Numbered from the stretch's first letter, positions 1-8,001 are shown. The stretch is DNA of 19,087 bases from an uncultured Rhodocyclaceae bacterium (GCA_900549295.1 URNG01000059.1:1-19087), one strand, 5' to 3'. Notes: a model not told the origin generated them from the sequence alone. Translations and numbers: made by a program.

Positions 1-1
1 T

Positions 2-463
2 TGTCCGCTTGCCGCGGGGGGGGGGGCGGCGCGGTTCCCCCAGCCGCAGGCGCTGGCGGCCCTGCTCGCTGCCCTGCATCGCTGGCGGGACGAAGCCGGG
101 CTGGATTTCGATCTCCTCTGCTACAGCGGCTACCCGCTCAAGCGCCTGCGCGAGCGGCACGCGCCGCTGCTGAAAAAGCTCGATGCCCTGATTCCCGAAC
201 CCTACGTGGACACGCTGCCGCTCTCCCATCTATGGCGCGGCTCGCAGAATCAGAGCCTCGTTCCCCTCTCGCCACGCGGCGAGAGGGTGTATGGCGAATA
301 TCTCGACGCCCCCGCCGACAGCTTCGGCAAGCGCCTGCAAGTGCAGGTCGACGGCCAACGCCTGTGGAGCATCGGCCTGCCCGCGCGCGGCGACCTCGCG
401 GCGCTGGAAGCGCAGGCGGCCGAGCGCGGCTTGCGGCTGGATCGCGCCTCCTGGAAATCCTGA
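2..463 (+). CDS. 4Fe-4S single-cluster / radical SAM activase-like protein, 5'-truncated
   Basis: The reading frame is open from the left edge to the TGA at 461-463, so only about 150 C-terminal residues are present. The readable part runs from ARFPQPQALAALL through DLLCYSGYPLKRLRER, DALIPEPYVDTLP and LWRGSQNQ to the end. This layout (a helix, a strand ending in Y/FSGYPL, a DALIxxPY segment and an RGSxNQ motif) is what I know from the C-terminal half of 4Fe-4S single-cluster proteins related to the NrdG-type activases. The cluster-binding CxxxCxxC motif would lie upstream of the window. An 11-G run at 16-26 falls near the point where the family has its SGGEP motif, and that motif is not readable, so the first 30 bases are suspect. 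The stop is 6 bp before the kinase ATG at 470, so the two genes are probably co-transcribed and translationally coupled. Substrate and partner are unknown. Confidence 0.6.
   Translation, partial: CPLAAGGGAARFPQPQALAALLAALHRWRDEAGLDFDLLCYSGYPLKRLRERHAPLLKKLDALIPEPYVDTLPLSHLWRGSQNQSLVPLSPRGERVYGEYLDAPADSFGKRLQVQVDGQRLWSIGLPARGDLAALEAQAAERGLRLDRASWKS
264..287. repeat. Perfect 10-bp inverted repeat inside a coding region
   Basis: CCCTCTCGCC (264-273) and GGCGAGAGGG (278-287) form a perfect stem with a four-base ACGC loop. In frame it encodes PLSPRGERV. The same CCCTCTC/GAGAGGG arm core occurs in the hairpin at 2990-3012 in the spacer downstream of the kinase gene. It may be a palindromic repeat that invaded the gene, although PLSPRGERxY-like text can also be native in this family. 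Confidence 0.6.
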
Positions 464-469
464 ACGCTC

Positions 470-1795
470 ATGCCTCTGCAAATCCGCCGCTGCCCCACCT
501 GCGCCCGCGAAAACCCGCCAGAACTGATGCGCTGCGAATGCGGCGCGCTCTTGTTCGGCATCGACCTCACCGCCCCCGCCAAACCCGCCATTCCCGCCGC
601 TGACCCGGCGGAAATTGCAGCAACTTCCGCAACAACCGCCGCCCCCCCGGCAGCCACCTTCTGTCCGCATGCCGACTGCGCCCAGCCCAACCCGGCAGGC
701 AGCGCCCGTTGCCTCTACTGCGACCGCCCGCTCGCCGCCGTCAGCACCGATGCAAACACAAACGCCGATGCTGACACCGATACAGCCCCCCAACCGGACA
801 CCGACCCTGGCCCGCACGGCCTGTCCGGCACCACGCCCGGCACGCCGTCACTGCTCAATCTGCCCAGCGCCCTGCGGGCGCGCTTTCACATCCTGCGCCC
901 CCTGCCCGCTGCCGGTGCCGAGGCGGAACTGCTGATCGTCGCGCCGAACGACGGCGGCAATGAGGAATACGTCGCCAAAATCTACCGCCACGGCATCCGC
1001 CCGGATCGTGAAGTGCAGGAACGCATCGCCGCCATCGACCCGGCGCATTGCGTGCGCATGATCGACAAAGGCATTGCCGACGGTTTCGCCTACGAACTGA
1101 TGGAATACTGCCGCGCCGGCTCCCTGCGCGATCTGCTGCGCGAATGCGCGCCGCTGCCGGCGGACGATTGGCGCGCCTGCCTGCTGGAACTGACCGACGC
1201 CATCGGCGCCGTGCATGCCGCCAGCCTCATCCACCGCGACCTGAAGCCGGAAAACGTGCTGCTGCGCAGCCGCAACCCGCTCGATCTGGTGCTCACCGAT
1301 TTCAGCGGCGCGTCGCTCACCAACGCCACCCTGCATTTCACCGGCATGGCGCGCACGCTGGCCTACAGCCCGCCGGAAGCCCTCTCCGGCGTGCTCGACG
1401 CCAAGGCCGACTGGTGGGCGCTGGGCATGATCCTGCTCGAAGCGGCGCTGGGGCGGCATCCGTTTGCCGGCCTGTCGGATGCGGTCGTCCTGCATCGCCT
1501 GACCACCCGCTCGATCGAACTCGACGGCATCGCCGATGCGCGCTGGCGTCTCTTGCTGCGCGGTCTCCTGCTGCGCGATCCGAAACAGCGCTGGGACGAA
1601 GCGGAGATCCGACGCTGGCCACGCCGGCGCACGATGCCACCGGCCATGCCGTGCGCCCCTACCAGATCGGCCCGGATCTCTGCCACACCCCGGAACAACT
1701 CGGCGCGGCGCTGGCCCGCCACTGGGACAAGGCGCGTGCCGATCTCGACAACGGCCTGCTCATGCAGTGGCTGCGCAACGATCTGCAAGACCTGA
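470..1795 (+). CDS. Zinc-ribbon serine/threonine protein kinase, N-terminal part (frameshifted)
   Basis: Residues 1-383 are a kinase with its own zinc ribbons. Ribbon 1 is C8-x2-C11 with C22-x-C24; ribbon 2 is C65-x4-C70 with C81-x2-C84. An Asp/Thr-rich linker (about 93-115) leads to the kinase domain (about 138-383). The domain has the ATP-binding lysine in YVAKIY (K170), the catalytic loop HRDLKPEN (255-262), the metal-binding Asp in DFSG (277-280, Ser in place of the usual first Gly) and the PPE motif (301-303). It should transfer phosphate to Ser/Thr on unknown partners. After RRW (383, about position 1618) the frame runs into 59 unrelated residues ending at 1795, while family-like sequence continues in the next frame to 2904. 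Inserting one CTGG at 1613-1619, giving RRWLATPAHDATG, would restore an 812-aa protein. The start ATG at 470 has only a weak ribosome site and is probably coupled to the upstream gene. Confidence 0.75.
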   Translation: MPLQIRRCPTCARENPPELMRCECGALLFGIDLTAPAKPAIPAADPAEIAATSATTAAPPAATFCPHADCAQPNPAGSARCLYCDRPLAAVSTDANTNADADTDTAPQPDTDPGPHGLSGTTPGTPSLLNLPSALRARFHILRPLPAAGAEAELLIVAPNDGGNEEYVAKIYRHGIRPDREVQERIAAIDPAHCVRMIDKGIADGFAYELMEYCRAGSLRDLLRECAPLPADDWRACLLELTDAIGAVHAASLIHRDLKPENVLLRSRNPLDLVLTDFSGASLTNATLHFTGMARTLAYSPPEALSGVLDAKADWWALGMILLEAALGRHPFAGLSDAVVLHRLTTRSIELDGIADARWRLLLRGLLLRDPKQRWDEAEIRRWPRRRTMPPAMPCAPTRSARISATPRNNSARRWPATGTRRVPISTTACSCSGCATICKT

Positions 1796-2904
1796 ACCGG
1801 GTGCGCTTTCTCATCGACCTCAATTTCGACAGCGGCCTGCCGCCGGATCGCCGCCTGCTGCGCCTCATCCTCGACCTGGCACCGGGGCTGCCGCCGGTAT
1901 GGCGCGGTCAGCGCATCGATTTGCGCAATCTGCTGGCGCGGGTCGACCGGGCGCTGAAAAACGATGCCGAAGCCCTCGATTTCCTGCACGACCTCGACCG
2001 GCAACGCGTCCTCGACACCTATGCCGCCGCCGGCAATGCCGAAATCGCCGACATCGCCAGCCGCTGGCGCGCCGCCCGCAAACAGTTCGACGACACCTGG
2101 GCCAGCAAGCTGGCAGCCCTGAAAGCACAGCGCCCCGCCGGCGAGCAACCGGACTTCCATGCGCTGATGTTCGGCCAGAGCGGCCCGCAGCACCCGGCCG
2201 AACGCAGTCTGCACCCGCGTTTACTGGCGCTCGCCTATGACCAGGGCTGGTGCGAACGATTGCGCACCCATCTGGAACAGCAACTCCTCGCCCTGCGCCA
2301 GCACTGCCCCTGGCTGCCTGGCCCGGAGCGCGTGGCGACCAGCGCCGGCGGCGAACTGCTGGTATTTGAAGCCCTGCTGCCGGAAGCGCGCCGACAGGCG
2401 CAGCGCCGGGAGGAACAACAACAGCAGGTAGAAAGCGAGCGCCAGGAAACCACCCAGCGCCTGCGCCGCGAAACCCGCCAGGCCGCCGCCTACCTGAGCC
2501 TGTTCGGGCAGCACAGCCTGTGGCGGCAGCAAAGCCTGGACGATCTCGACCGCGCCCTCGACCAACTCGCCGCCGTCACTGCCCAGGTGCGCGCCCACGA
2601 CGACAGCAGCGCCGCTTATCAGAGCCTGCGCGCCGAAGTGCTGCGTCTGGAACCCATCGCCAAACGCATCCAGCCCTTGCTCGAAGAAAGCTACCAGCAA
2701 CGCCTGCGCCGCCGTGGCTGGTTCAACGAGCGCACGCTGCGCTTCTACGGCATCGCGCTCTTCGCCGCCCCCATCTTCCTCGGCCCGCGCTTTTTCGTCC
2801 CCGTGCTGCTGGCCGGCATTGCCGCCCTTGCCTGGCGCTTCGGCCTGGAGTTTTCGACCCTACGCCGCCTCCGGCACTGGCTGAACAAACTGCCCGCTGC
2901 CTGA
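1612..2904 (+). CDS. Zinc-ribbon protein kinase, C-terminal part after the frameshift (coiled coil and membrane segment)
   Basis: This is the out-of-frame continuation of the kinase gene starting at 470; no convincing start of its own is seen. It reads TLATPAHDATG and VRPYQIG, followed by a mostly helical region. A Gln/Glu/Arg-rich stretch (about 2380-2480) could form a coiled coil. Near the end, a hydrophobic stretch from FYGIALFAAPIFLG to LLAGIAALAWRFGL (about 2740-2850) looks like one or two membrane passes, followed by a basic tail and the TGA at 2902-2904. So the intact protein would be a cytoplasmic kinase anchored to the inner membrane at its C terminus. I do not recognise the domain between the kinase and the membrane segment. 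Whether the split is a real mutation or a sequencing/assembly error cannot be told here; the downstream frame shows no decay and keeps strong coding bias over 1.2 kb, which favours an error or a recent event. Confidence 0.65.
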   Translation, partial: TLATPAHDATGHAVRPYQIGPDLCHTPEQLGAALARHWDKARADLDNGLLMQWLRNDLQDLNRVRFLIDLNFDSGLPPDRRLLRLILDLAPGLPPVWRGQRIDLRNLLARVDRALKNDAEALDFLHDLDRQRVLDTYAAAGNAEIADIASRWRAARKQFDDTWASKLAALKAQRPAGEQPDFHALMFGQSGPQHPAERSLHPRLLALAYDQGWCERLRTHLEQQLLALRQHCPWLPGPERVATSAGGELLVFEALLPEARRQAQRREEQQQQVESERQETTQRLRRETRQAAAYLSLFGQHSLWRQQSLDDLDRALDQLAAVTAQVRAHDDSSAAYQSLRAEVLRLEPIAKRIQPLLEESYQQRLRRRGWFNERTLRFYGIALFAAPIFLGPRFFVPVLLAGIAALAWRFGLEFSTLRRLRHWLNKLPAA

Positions 2905-2989
2905 ACGGAAAGCCGCCTTACATCCCACCCGCTCCTGCCACTGGAGAAGTACGCTTCGATCCAGCCCCTCTCAGCCAGCCCTAAAAAGC

Positions 2990-3012
2990 CCCTCTCCCGC
3001 GAGGGGAGAGGG
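2990..3012. repeat. Palindromic intergenic repeat between convergent genes
   Basis: CCCTCTCCC (2990-2998) pairs perfectly with GGGAGAGGG (3004-3012) around a five-base loop. A second small dyad, GTGCGA/TCGCAC (3014-3019 and 3030-3035), follows at once. The 188-bp spacer 2905-3092 lies between the kinase and the convergent EI24 gene and holds no gene. On the minus strand this sequence reads like the PSPLAGEG-type palindromes scattered through many proteobacterial genomes. There is no T run after the stem, so it is not a classical terminator, although the hairpin could still protect mRNA 3' ends. Confidence 0.65.
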
Positions 3013-3092
3013 AGTGCGACGGGGCGAATTCGCACAGCGTCCTCCTCGCTGAAAACCACCTCCGCAAAAGGCCACCCCAAATTCCCTTCCGT

Positions 3093-3827
3093 TCAGGAAC
3101 GCCCCGTCACTTCCCCCGGCAGTGCCTCGCCGCGCAGTCGCCGCAGGCTTTCCAGCGCGTAGTGCACGAACACCAGCGCGGTCAGCGCCGGCACGAAGAA
3201 ACCGAGCAGCGGCACATGGGCGAGCAGGGCCATGAAAAGGCCGAGCAGGAAGAAAGGCGTTTTGTGGCGCCTGGACAGCGTCTGCCATTCCGCATCGGTG
3301 GCGTGCGCAGCCAGCGCGTCGTAGGCGAAGGTGCGCCGGTTCAGCCAGGCCAGCAGGAGGAGCGGCACCAGCAGCGACAGGCCGGGAATCAGCCACAGCG
3401 GAATCGTCAGCGCCCAGAAGAGCGCGAAGAGGAGCGCCGCGCCCAGGCTGTTCGCCGTGGCGGCGGCGAAGCTGTCCCTGCCCAGGGCGGCCAGATCGCG
3501 GTATTCAGTGGCAGCGAGATGCCCGAGCAGGAGCGGCAGCACGGCGACGGCGGCGAGCAGCAGGGCAAACAGGTAGGCCAGCGCGAGCAGCGTCATCCAG
3601 CCGCCGAGCCAGGCCAACGCACCAGCCAGCCAACCCAGATCCCAGTGCGCCAGCAGACTGAGCGGCGGCCAGCTCTGCAATTGCGCCACCAGCGGGCCGA
3701 GCGCCCACATCCCCAGCGCCACGGTGAGCAGCAGCGAGCAAAACGCCGGAATGAGCATGTAGCGCCACACCTTGCCCTGGCGCAGGCTGGCCAGGGCGCG
3801 GCTCAGGGCAAGCATGATTTCAGCCAT
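3093..3827 (-). CDS. EI24 domain (CysZ-like) inner-membrane protein
   Basis: The 244-aa protein is largely hydrophobic, with four to six membrane helices (about 20-45, 70-110, 125-165 and 195-225). It opens with LSRALASLRQGKVWRYMLIP, like the amphipathic start of EI24/CysZ proteins (PF07264), and carries the family's centre with Glu-Tyr (ATEYRDLAAL) and the segment LLVPLLLLAWLNRRTFAYDAL. CysZ members transport sulfate; the betaproteobacterial EI24 proteins are less well characterised, so no substrate is assigned. Its ATG (3825-3827) overlaps the hrpA stop in ATGGCTGA, an 8-nt overlap that implies coupled translation in an hrpA operon. No cysteine-biosynthesis gene is nearby to support a sulfate role. 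Confidence 0.8.
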   Translation of the reverse strand: MAEIMLALSRALASLRQGKVWRYMLIPAFCSLLLTVALGMWALGPLVAQLQSWPPLSLLAHWDLGWLAGALAWLGGWMTLLALAYLFALLLAAVAVLPLLLGHLAATEYRDLAALGRDSFAAATANSLGAALLFALFWALTIPLWLIPGLSLLVPLLLLAWLNRRTFAYDALAAHATDAEWQTLSRRHKTPFFLLGLFMALLAHVPLLGFFVPALTALVFVHYALESLRRLRGEALPGEVTGRS

Positions 3828-6800
3828 GCCGGATTCCCTCCCACTGCTTTTGCAGGCGCTTCACCGACACCGGTACCGGCGTGCGCAGTTCCTGGGCGTA
3901 CAGGCCGACGCGCAGTTCTTCCAGCAGCCAGCGGAACTGCTCGACCTGCGGATCGACCGTGCCGAGCTTGGCCAACTGGATGGCGCGGCGCTCCCAGTTG
4001 TTCCACAGCGGGCCGTATTCGGCCATGGCCGCGGCGTCGCGGGACGGATTGGCTTTCAGCTTGTCGAGCCGCACGGCGACGGCCTTCAGATAGCGCGGAT
4101 AGTGTTGCAGGCGCTCGAACGGCGTGTCGGCGATGAAATTCCTGGCCAGCAGGCGCTTCAACTGCGCCTCGATGTCGGCCAGCGCCGCCGCGTGCGCCTT
4201 GCAGGCGGGCAGCTTCTTGAGCGCCGCCTGCCACTCGGTGAGCACCGTGCCGACCAGCCGGCAGATTTCCTGCATGAGCAGCCCGAGCCGGGCCTTGGCT
4301 TCCGCGCAACGCGCCTTGAAGGCTTCCGGCGTGGCCGGCAGCGGCTCGGCGAGGCAGGCGCGTTCGAAGGCCAGGGCGACGAGCTGGCCTTTCAGGTCGT
4401 CGCTGCTGCCCAGGGACATGTACTGCATCGCCATCTGGGTCAGGCCGGGGATGTTCTTGTCGAAATAGCGGACCTGCTCGCGCAGTTGCAGCATGAACAG
4501 TCGGGCCAGCCCCTTGCGGTGCGCGCTGGCGGCATCCTCGGCGGCGTCGAAAACCTTGAGGCTGACCGTTTCGCCGTCGTCGATCAGCGCCGGGTAGCCG
4601 ATCACCGTCTGCCGGCCCGCGCCGGAGCCGACCTGGATTTCCATCAGTTCGGGCAGTTCACCGAAGGTCCAGTCGGTCAGCCCGGTGTATTCGGACGGCG
4701 TTTCGTGCAGTTCGGCGAATTCTTCCCGGGCCTCGCGCCCCCACTCGCCGCGCAGGGCCACCAGACTGCGGTTCATGTCGAGCTGGCGGCCGTGCTCGTC
4801 GAGCAGCCTGTAATTCATCGAGAAGTGCGGCGGCAGGGCATCGGGGCGGAACGCATCCGCCGTCACCGCCCAGCCGCGCGCGTTCAGACCGCGCGCTTCC
4901 AGGATGTATTCGATCAGCGGCGCGATGATGCCCTGGTTCAGCTTCTTGTCGTTGCCTGCGACGCTGCCCAGGAATTCCTCGACGAACTCCGGCACCGGCA
5001 CCAGCTTGGCGCGGATTTTCTGCGGCAGGGTCTTGATGAGCTGCGTCAGTTTTTCCTTGATGAGCCCCGGCACCAGCCATTCCATGCGCGCGGCGGGCAA
5101 CTGGTTCAACTGCGCCAGCGGCAGGGTGAGGGTGACACCGTCCTTCGGCGAACCCGGCTCGAAATGGTAGGTGAGCGCGTAGGCCACGCCGCCCGCCTTG
5201 ATCTGCTGCGGAAAAGCGTCGGTGGTGACGCCCGCCGCCGAATGGCGCATCAGGTCGTCGCGGGCGAGGAAGAGGAGCCGGGGATTGTCGCGCTCCGCCG
5301 TTTTGCGCCAGTGGTCGAAGGCCGCGCCGTTGTGGATGGCGTGCTGCCCGGCGGCGGCTTCGGGAATCAGGTGATCGTAAAAGGCGAAAATCAGCTCGTC
5401 GTCGACCAGCACGTCCTGGCGGCGCTGCTTGTGCTCGATTTTTTCGATCTCGCGCACCTGCTTCTGGTTGTGCTGGAAGAAGGGCCAGCGCTTGGCGTAG
5501 CTTTCCTCGATTTCCTCGCCCACCAGCCCCTGGCGGATGAAGATTTCGCGCGACTCCGCCGGGGCCAGCGGCCCGTAGTGGATGCGCCGCTTGGGGTTGA
5601 GCACCACGCCGTACAACGTCGTGCGTTCCCAGGCCGCCACCTGCATGGCCTTCTTTTCCCAGTGCGGATCGAAATACTGCCGCTTCACCAGATGCGCGCC
5701 CGCCTTTTCGATCCATTCCGCTTCGATCCTCGCCACGCAGCGCCCGAACAGGCGCGTCGTTTCGGTGATCTCCGCCGCCATCACCCACTTCCCGGCCTTC
5801 TTCTGCAAGGGCGAGGAAGGATGAATGAGAAACCGGATGCCCCGCGCCCCCAGGTAGTAGCCGGACTCGTCGGATTTGCAGCCGATATTGCCCAGCAGCC
5901 CGGTGAGGAGCGCCATGTGGATCTGTTGATACTGGGATGGAGGAAGAGGGGAAGGATGGGGAGCGCCGGTTTTGGCATCCGCTGCTGCGCGGACGTTTTT
6001 TTCAGCGGCGGCGGCCGCCTCCGAGCGGCTCTCTCCCTTCTCTCCGTGCAGCCACCCCAATTCCGCCACCATCGCGTGCAACTGCCCATGCACTTCGCGC
6101 CATTCGCGCAGGCGCAGGTAGGAAAGGAAGTTGGCGTGCACGGCGGCGATCAGGGATTTGTTCGATTTCTTGTGCTCGACGGCGTTCTGGAACCAGGCCC
6201 AGAGTTTGAGCCAGCTCAGGAATTCGGATTTCTCGTCGGCCCATTGCCGGTGCTTTTCATCGGCCGCCTGCTGGCGGTCCTGCGGGCGTTCGCGCGGGTC
6301 TTGCACGGAGAGGGCGGCGGCGATGACGAGCACTTCCGGCAGGCAGCCGAGTTCGTGCGCGGCGACCAGCATGCGGCCGATGCGCGGGTCGAGCGGCAGT
6401 CTGGCGAGCGCCTGGCCGACCGCGGTGAGCCGGTCGGCATCGTCGAGCGCGCCGAGTTCGTGGAGCAGCGCGTAGCCGTCGCCGATCGCCTTGGCCGGCG
6501 GCGGCTCGATGAAGGGAAAACGCTCCACTTCGGTCAGGCGCAGCGCCTTCATGCGCAGGATGACGCCGGCCAGCGAGGAGCGCAGGATCTCCGGATCGGT
6601 GAAGGCGGGGCGGGCGTTGAAATCGGCTTCGTCGTAAAGCCGGATGCACACACCCGCCGCCACCCGGCCGCAGCGCCCGGCCCGCTGGCGGGCGGCGGCC
6701 TGGGAAATTTTCTCGACCTGCAACTGCTCGATCTTGTTGCGGTAGGAATAACGCTTGATGCGCGCCAGCCCGGTGTCGATGACGTAGCGGATGCCCGGCA

Positions 6801-7905
6801 CGGTGAGCGAGGTTTCCGCCACGTTGGTCGCCAGCACGATGCGCCGCGCGCTGCCCGACGGCTTGAAGATGCGATCCTGCTCGGCGGCCGACAGGCGCGA
6901 AAAGAGCGGCAGGATGTCCGGCGCGGTGCGTCCGCCAAGCCCGCTCGGCCCGGCCAGCGCGTGCTTGCGCAGGCTTTCCGCCGCCTCGCGGATCTCCCGC
7001 TCGCCGGGCAGGAACACCAGAATGTCGCCCGGCCCCAGGCGGGCCAGTTCGTCGACGGCATCGACGATGGCGTCGTACAGGTCGCGCTCGTCGTCCTGCG
7101 CGTCGATGTCCTGCACGGGCCGGTAGCGCACCTCGACCGGATACAGGCGGCCCGACACCTCGATCACCGGCGCGGGTTTGCCCGCCTGCGCGAAATGCGC
7201 GGCGAAGCGCTCGGCGTCAATGGTGGCGGAAGTGATGATGAGCTTGAGATCGGGCCGCCTGGGCAGCAATTCCTTGAGATAGCCGAGCAGGAAATCGATG
7301 TTCAGGCTACGCTCGTGCGCCTCGTCGATGATGATTGCCTCGTAGGCGTTCAGATACGGGTCGGATTGGGTTTCGGCAAGCAGGATGCCGTCGGTCATCA
7401 GCTTGATCCAGCTCTGCGGCGTCGATTTGTCGTGGAAGCGAATCTTGACGCCGATGCCGGCCCCGACCTGGGTCTGCAATTCCTGCGCCAGCCGGCTCGC
7501 CACCGAGCGGGCGGCAAGGCGGCGCGGCTGCGTGTGGCCGATCAGCCCGCGCGCGCCGATGCCCAGATCGAGGCAGATTTTCGGCAGTTGCGTGGTCTTG
7601 CCGGAACCCGTCTCGCCGCAGACGATGACCACCTGATGGCGCGCAATCAGTTCGGCAATTTCGGCGCGTTTCTCATTGACCGGCAGATCGGCCTGGAACT
7701 GCGGCCGGGGCAGCGCCGCCCGCCGCTGCGCCACGGCGGCCTGCGACTGCGCCAGGAATTGCGCCAAAGCCTGCTCCGCCACGATCCGTTTCTCCCCCGT
7801 CGTCGCCGCCTCCCGCCGCAAACGCAGCACTCGGCGGGCGTCGACGGTAAGGGTTACGGACGGGGGAGTCCCTGAAAACCGGGAGCGAGGGTGCTGTTCT
7901 TTCAT
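3820..7905 (-). CDS. hrpA: ATP-dependent RNA helicase HrpA (DEAH box)
   Basis: At 1361 aa it is slightly longer than Escherichia coli HrpA (about 1300) and collinear with it. Superfamily 2 motifs are present: Walker A GETGSGKT (97-104), TQPRRLAA (125-132), DEAH (194-197), SAT (226-228), then ATNVAETSLTVPGI and QRAGRCGR of the second RecA-like domain. The helicase-associated, OB-fold and long HrpA-specific C-terminal regions follow, ending in LRVGLYAQELRTPVPVSVKRL. HrpA is known to act on mRNA and stalled ribosomes in the cytoplasm. One oddity is an insertion of about 30 residues between AELG and YQQIH (about 5935-6045), where E. coli HrpA has about ten residues: Ala-rich, then APHPSPLPPS. The ATG at 7903-7905 is the only plausible start before M170, and no Shine-Dalgarno precedes it. 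The EI24 gene follows with an 8-nt overlap. Confidence 0.96.
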   Translation of the reverse strand: MKEQHPRSRFSGTPPSVTLTVDARRVLRLRREAATTGEKRIVAEQALAQFLAQSQAAVAQRRAALPRPQFQADLPVNEKRAEIAELIARHQVVIVCGETGSGKTTQLPKICLDLGIGARGLIGHTQPRRLAARSVASRLAQELQTQVGAGIGVKIRFHDKSTPQSWIKLMTDGILLAETQSDPYLNAYEAIIIDEAHERSLNIDFLLGYLKELLPRRPDLKLIITSATIDAERFAAHFAQAGKPAPVIEVSGRLYPVEVRYRPVQDIDAQDDERDLYDAIVDAVDELARLGPGDILVFLPGEREIREAAESLRKHALAGPSGLGGRTAPDILPLFSRLSAAEQDRIFKPSGSARRIVLATNVAETSLTVPGIRYVIDTGLARIKRYSYRNKIEQLQVEKISQAAARQRAGRCGRVAAGVCIRLYDEADFNARPAFTDPEILRSSLAGVILRMKALRLTEVERFPFIEPPPAKAIGDGYALLHELGALDDADRLTAVGQALARLPLDPRIGRMLVAAHELGCLPEVLVIAAALSVQDPRERPQDRQQAADEKHRQWADEKSEFLSWLKLWAWFQNAVEHKKSNKSLIAAVHANFLSYLRLREWREVHGQLHAMVAELGWLHGEKGESRSEAAAAAEKNVRAAADAKTGAPHPSPLPPSQYQQIHMALLTGLLGNIGCKSDESGYYLGARGIRFLIHPSSPLQKKAGKWVMAAEITETTRLFGRCVARIEAEWIEKAGAHLVKRQYFDPHWEKKAMQVAAWERTTLYGVVLNPKRRIHYGPLAPAESREIFIRQGLVGEEIEESYAKRWPFFQHNQKQVREIEKIEHKQRRQDVLVDDELIFAFYDHLIPEAAAGQHAIHNGAAFDHWRKTAERDNPRLLFLARDDLMRHSAAGVTTDAFPQQIKAGGVAYALTYHFEPGSPKDGVTLTLPLAQLNQLPAARMEWLVPGLIKEKLTQLIKTLPQKIRAKLVPVPEFVEEFLGSVAGNDKKLNQGIIAPLIEYILEARGLNARGWAVTADAFRPDALPPHFSMNYRLLDEHGRQLDMNRSLVALRGEWGREAREEFAELHETPSEYTGLTDWTFGELPELMEIQVGSGAGRQTVIGYPALIDDGETVSLKVFDAAEDAASAHRKGLARLFMLQLREQVRYFDKNIPGLTQMAMQYMSLGSSDDLKGQLVALAFERACLAEPLPATPEAFKARCAEAKARLGLLMQEICRLVGTVLTEWQAALKKLPACKAHAAALADIEAQLKRLLARNFIADTPFERLQHYPRYLKAVAVRLDKLKANPSRDAAAMAEYGPLWNNWERRAIQLAKLGTVDPQVEQFRWLLEELRVGLYAQELRTPVPVSVKRLQKQWEGIRHG

Positions 7906-7913
7906 GGCGCGCG

Positions 7914-7940
7914 ATTATATGCGCTGGCGGCAGGTAACAA
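7914..7940 (-). promoter_or_regulatory. Putative hrpA promoter, possibly giving a leaderless mRNA
   Basis: On the minus strand a perfect TATAAT lies at 7914-7919, with TTGTTA at 7935-7940 (15-bp spacer) or the weaker CATTGT at 7937-7942 (17-bp spacer) as -35. Transcription would start near 7907, only a base or two before the hrpA ATG. The sequence between the -10 and the ATG is CGCGCGCC, with no ribosome-binding site. The 96-bp gap 7906-8001 is shared with the divergent response regulator, for which I see only a poor -10 candidate (TATCAT at 7960-7965). Confidence 0.45.
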
Positions 7941-8001
7941 TGTGTCCCCCTGCCTGCGTTATCATTACTCGTTCCCCCGTAAGGAAAATCTGCCAAGCAC
8001 C

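Noticed and set aside
3772..7875. A 1367-codon open frame on the + strand opposite hrpA
   Set aside because: It mirrors hrpA codon by codon, has no recognisable domain, and is explained by high GC with few TA-rich codons; hrpA matches a known family over its full length.
7891..8001. Longer N terminus for the response regulator
   Set aside because: The extra 37 residues do not resemble a receiver domain, and the MRILLAEDDD start at 8002 is standard.
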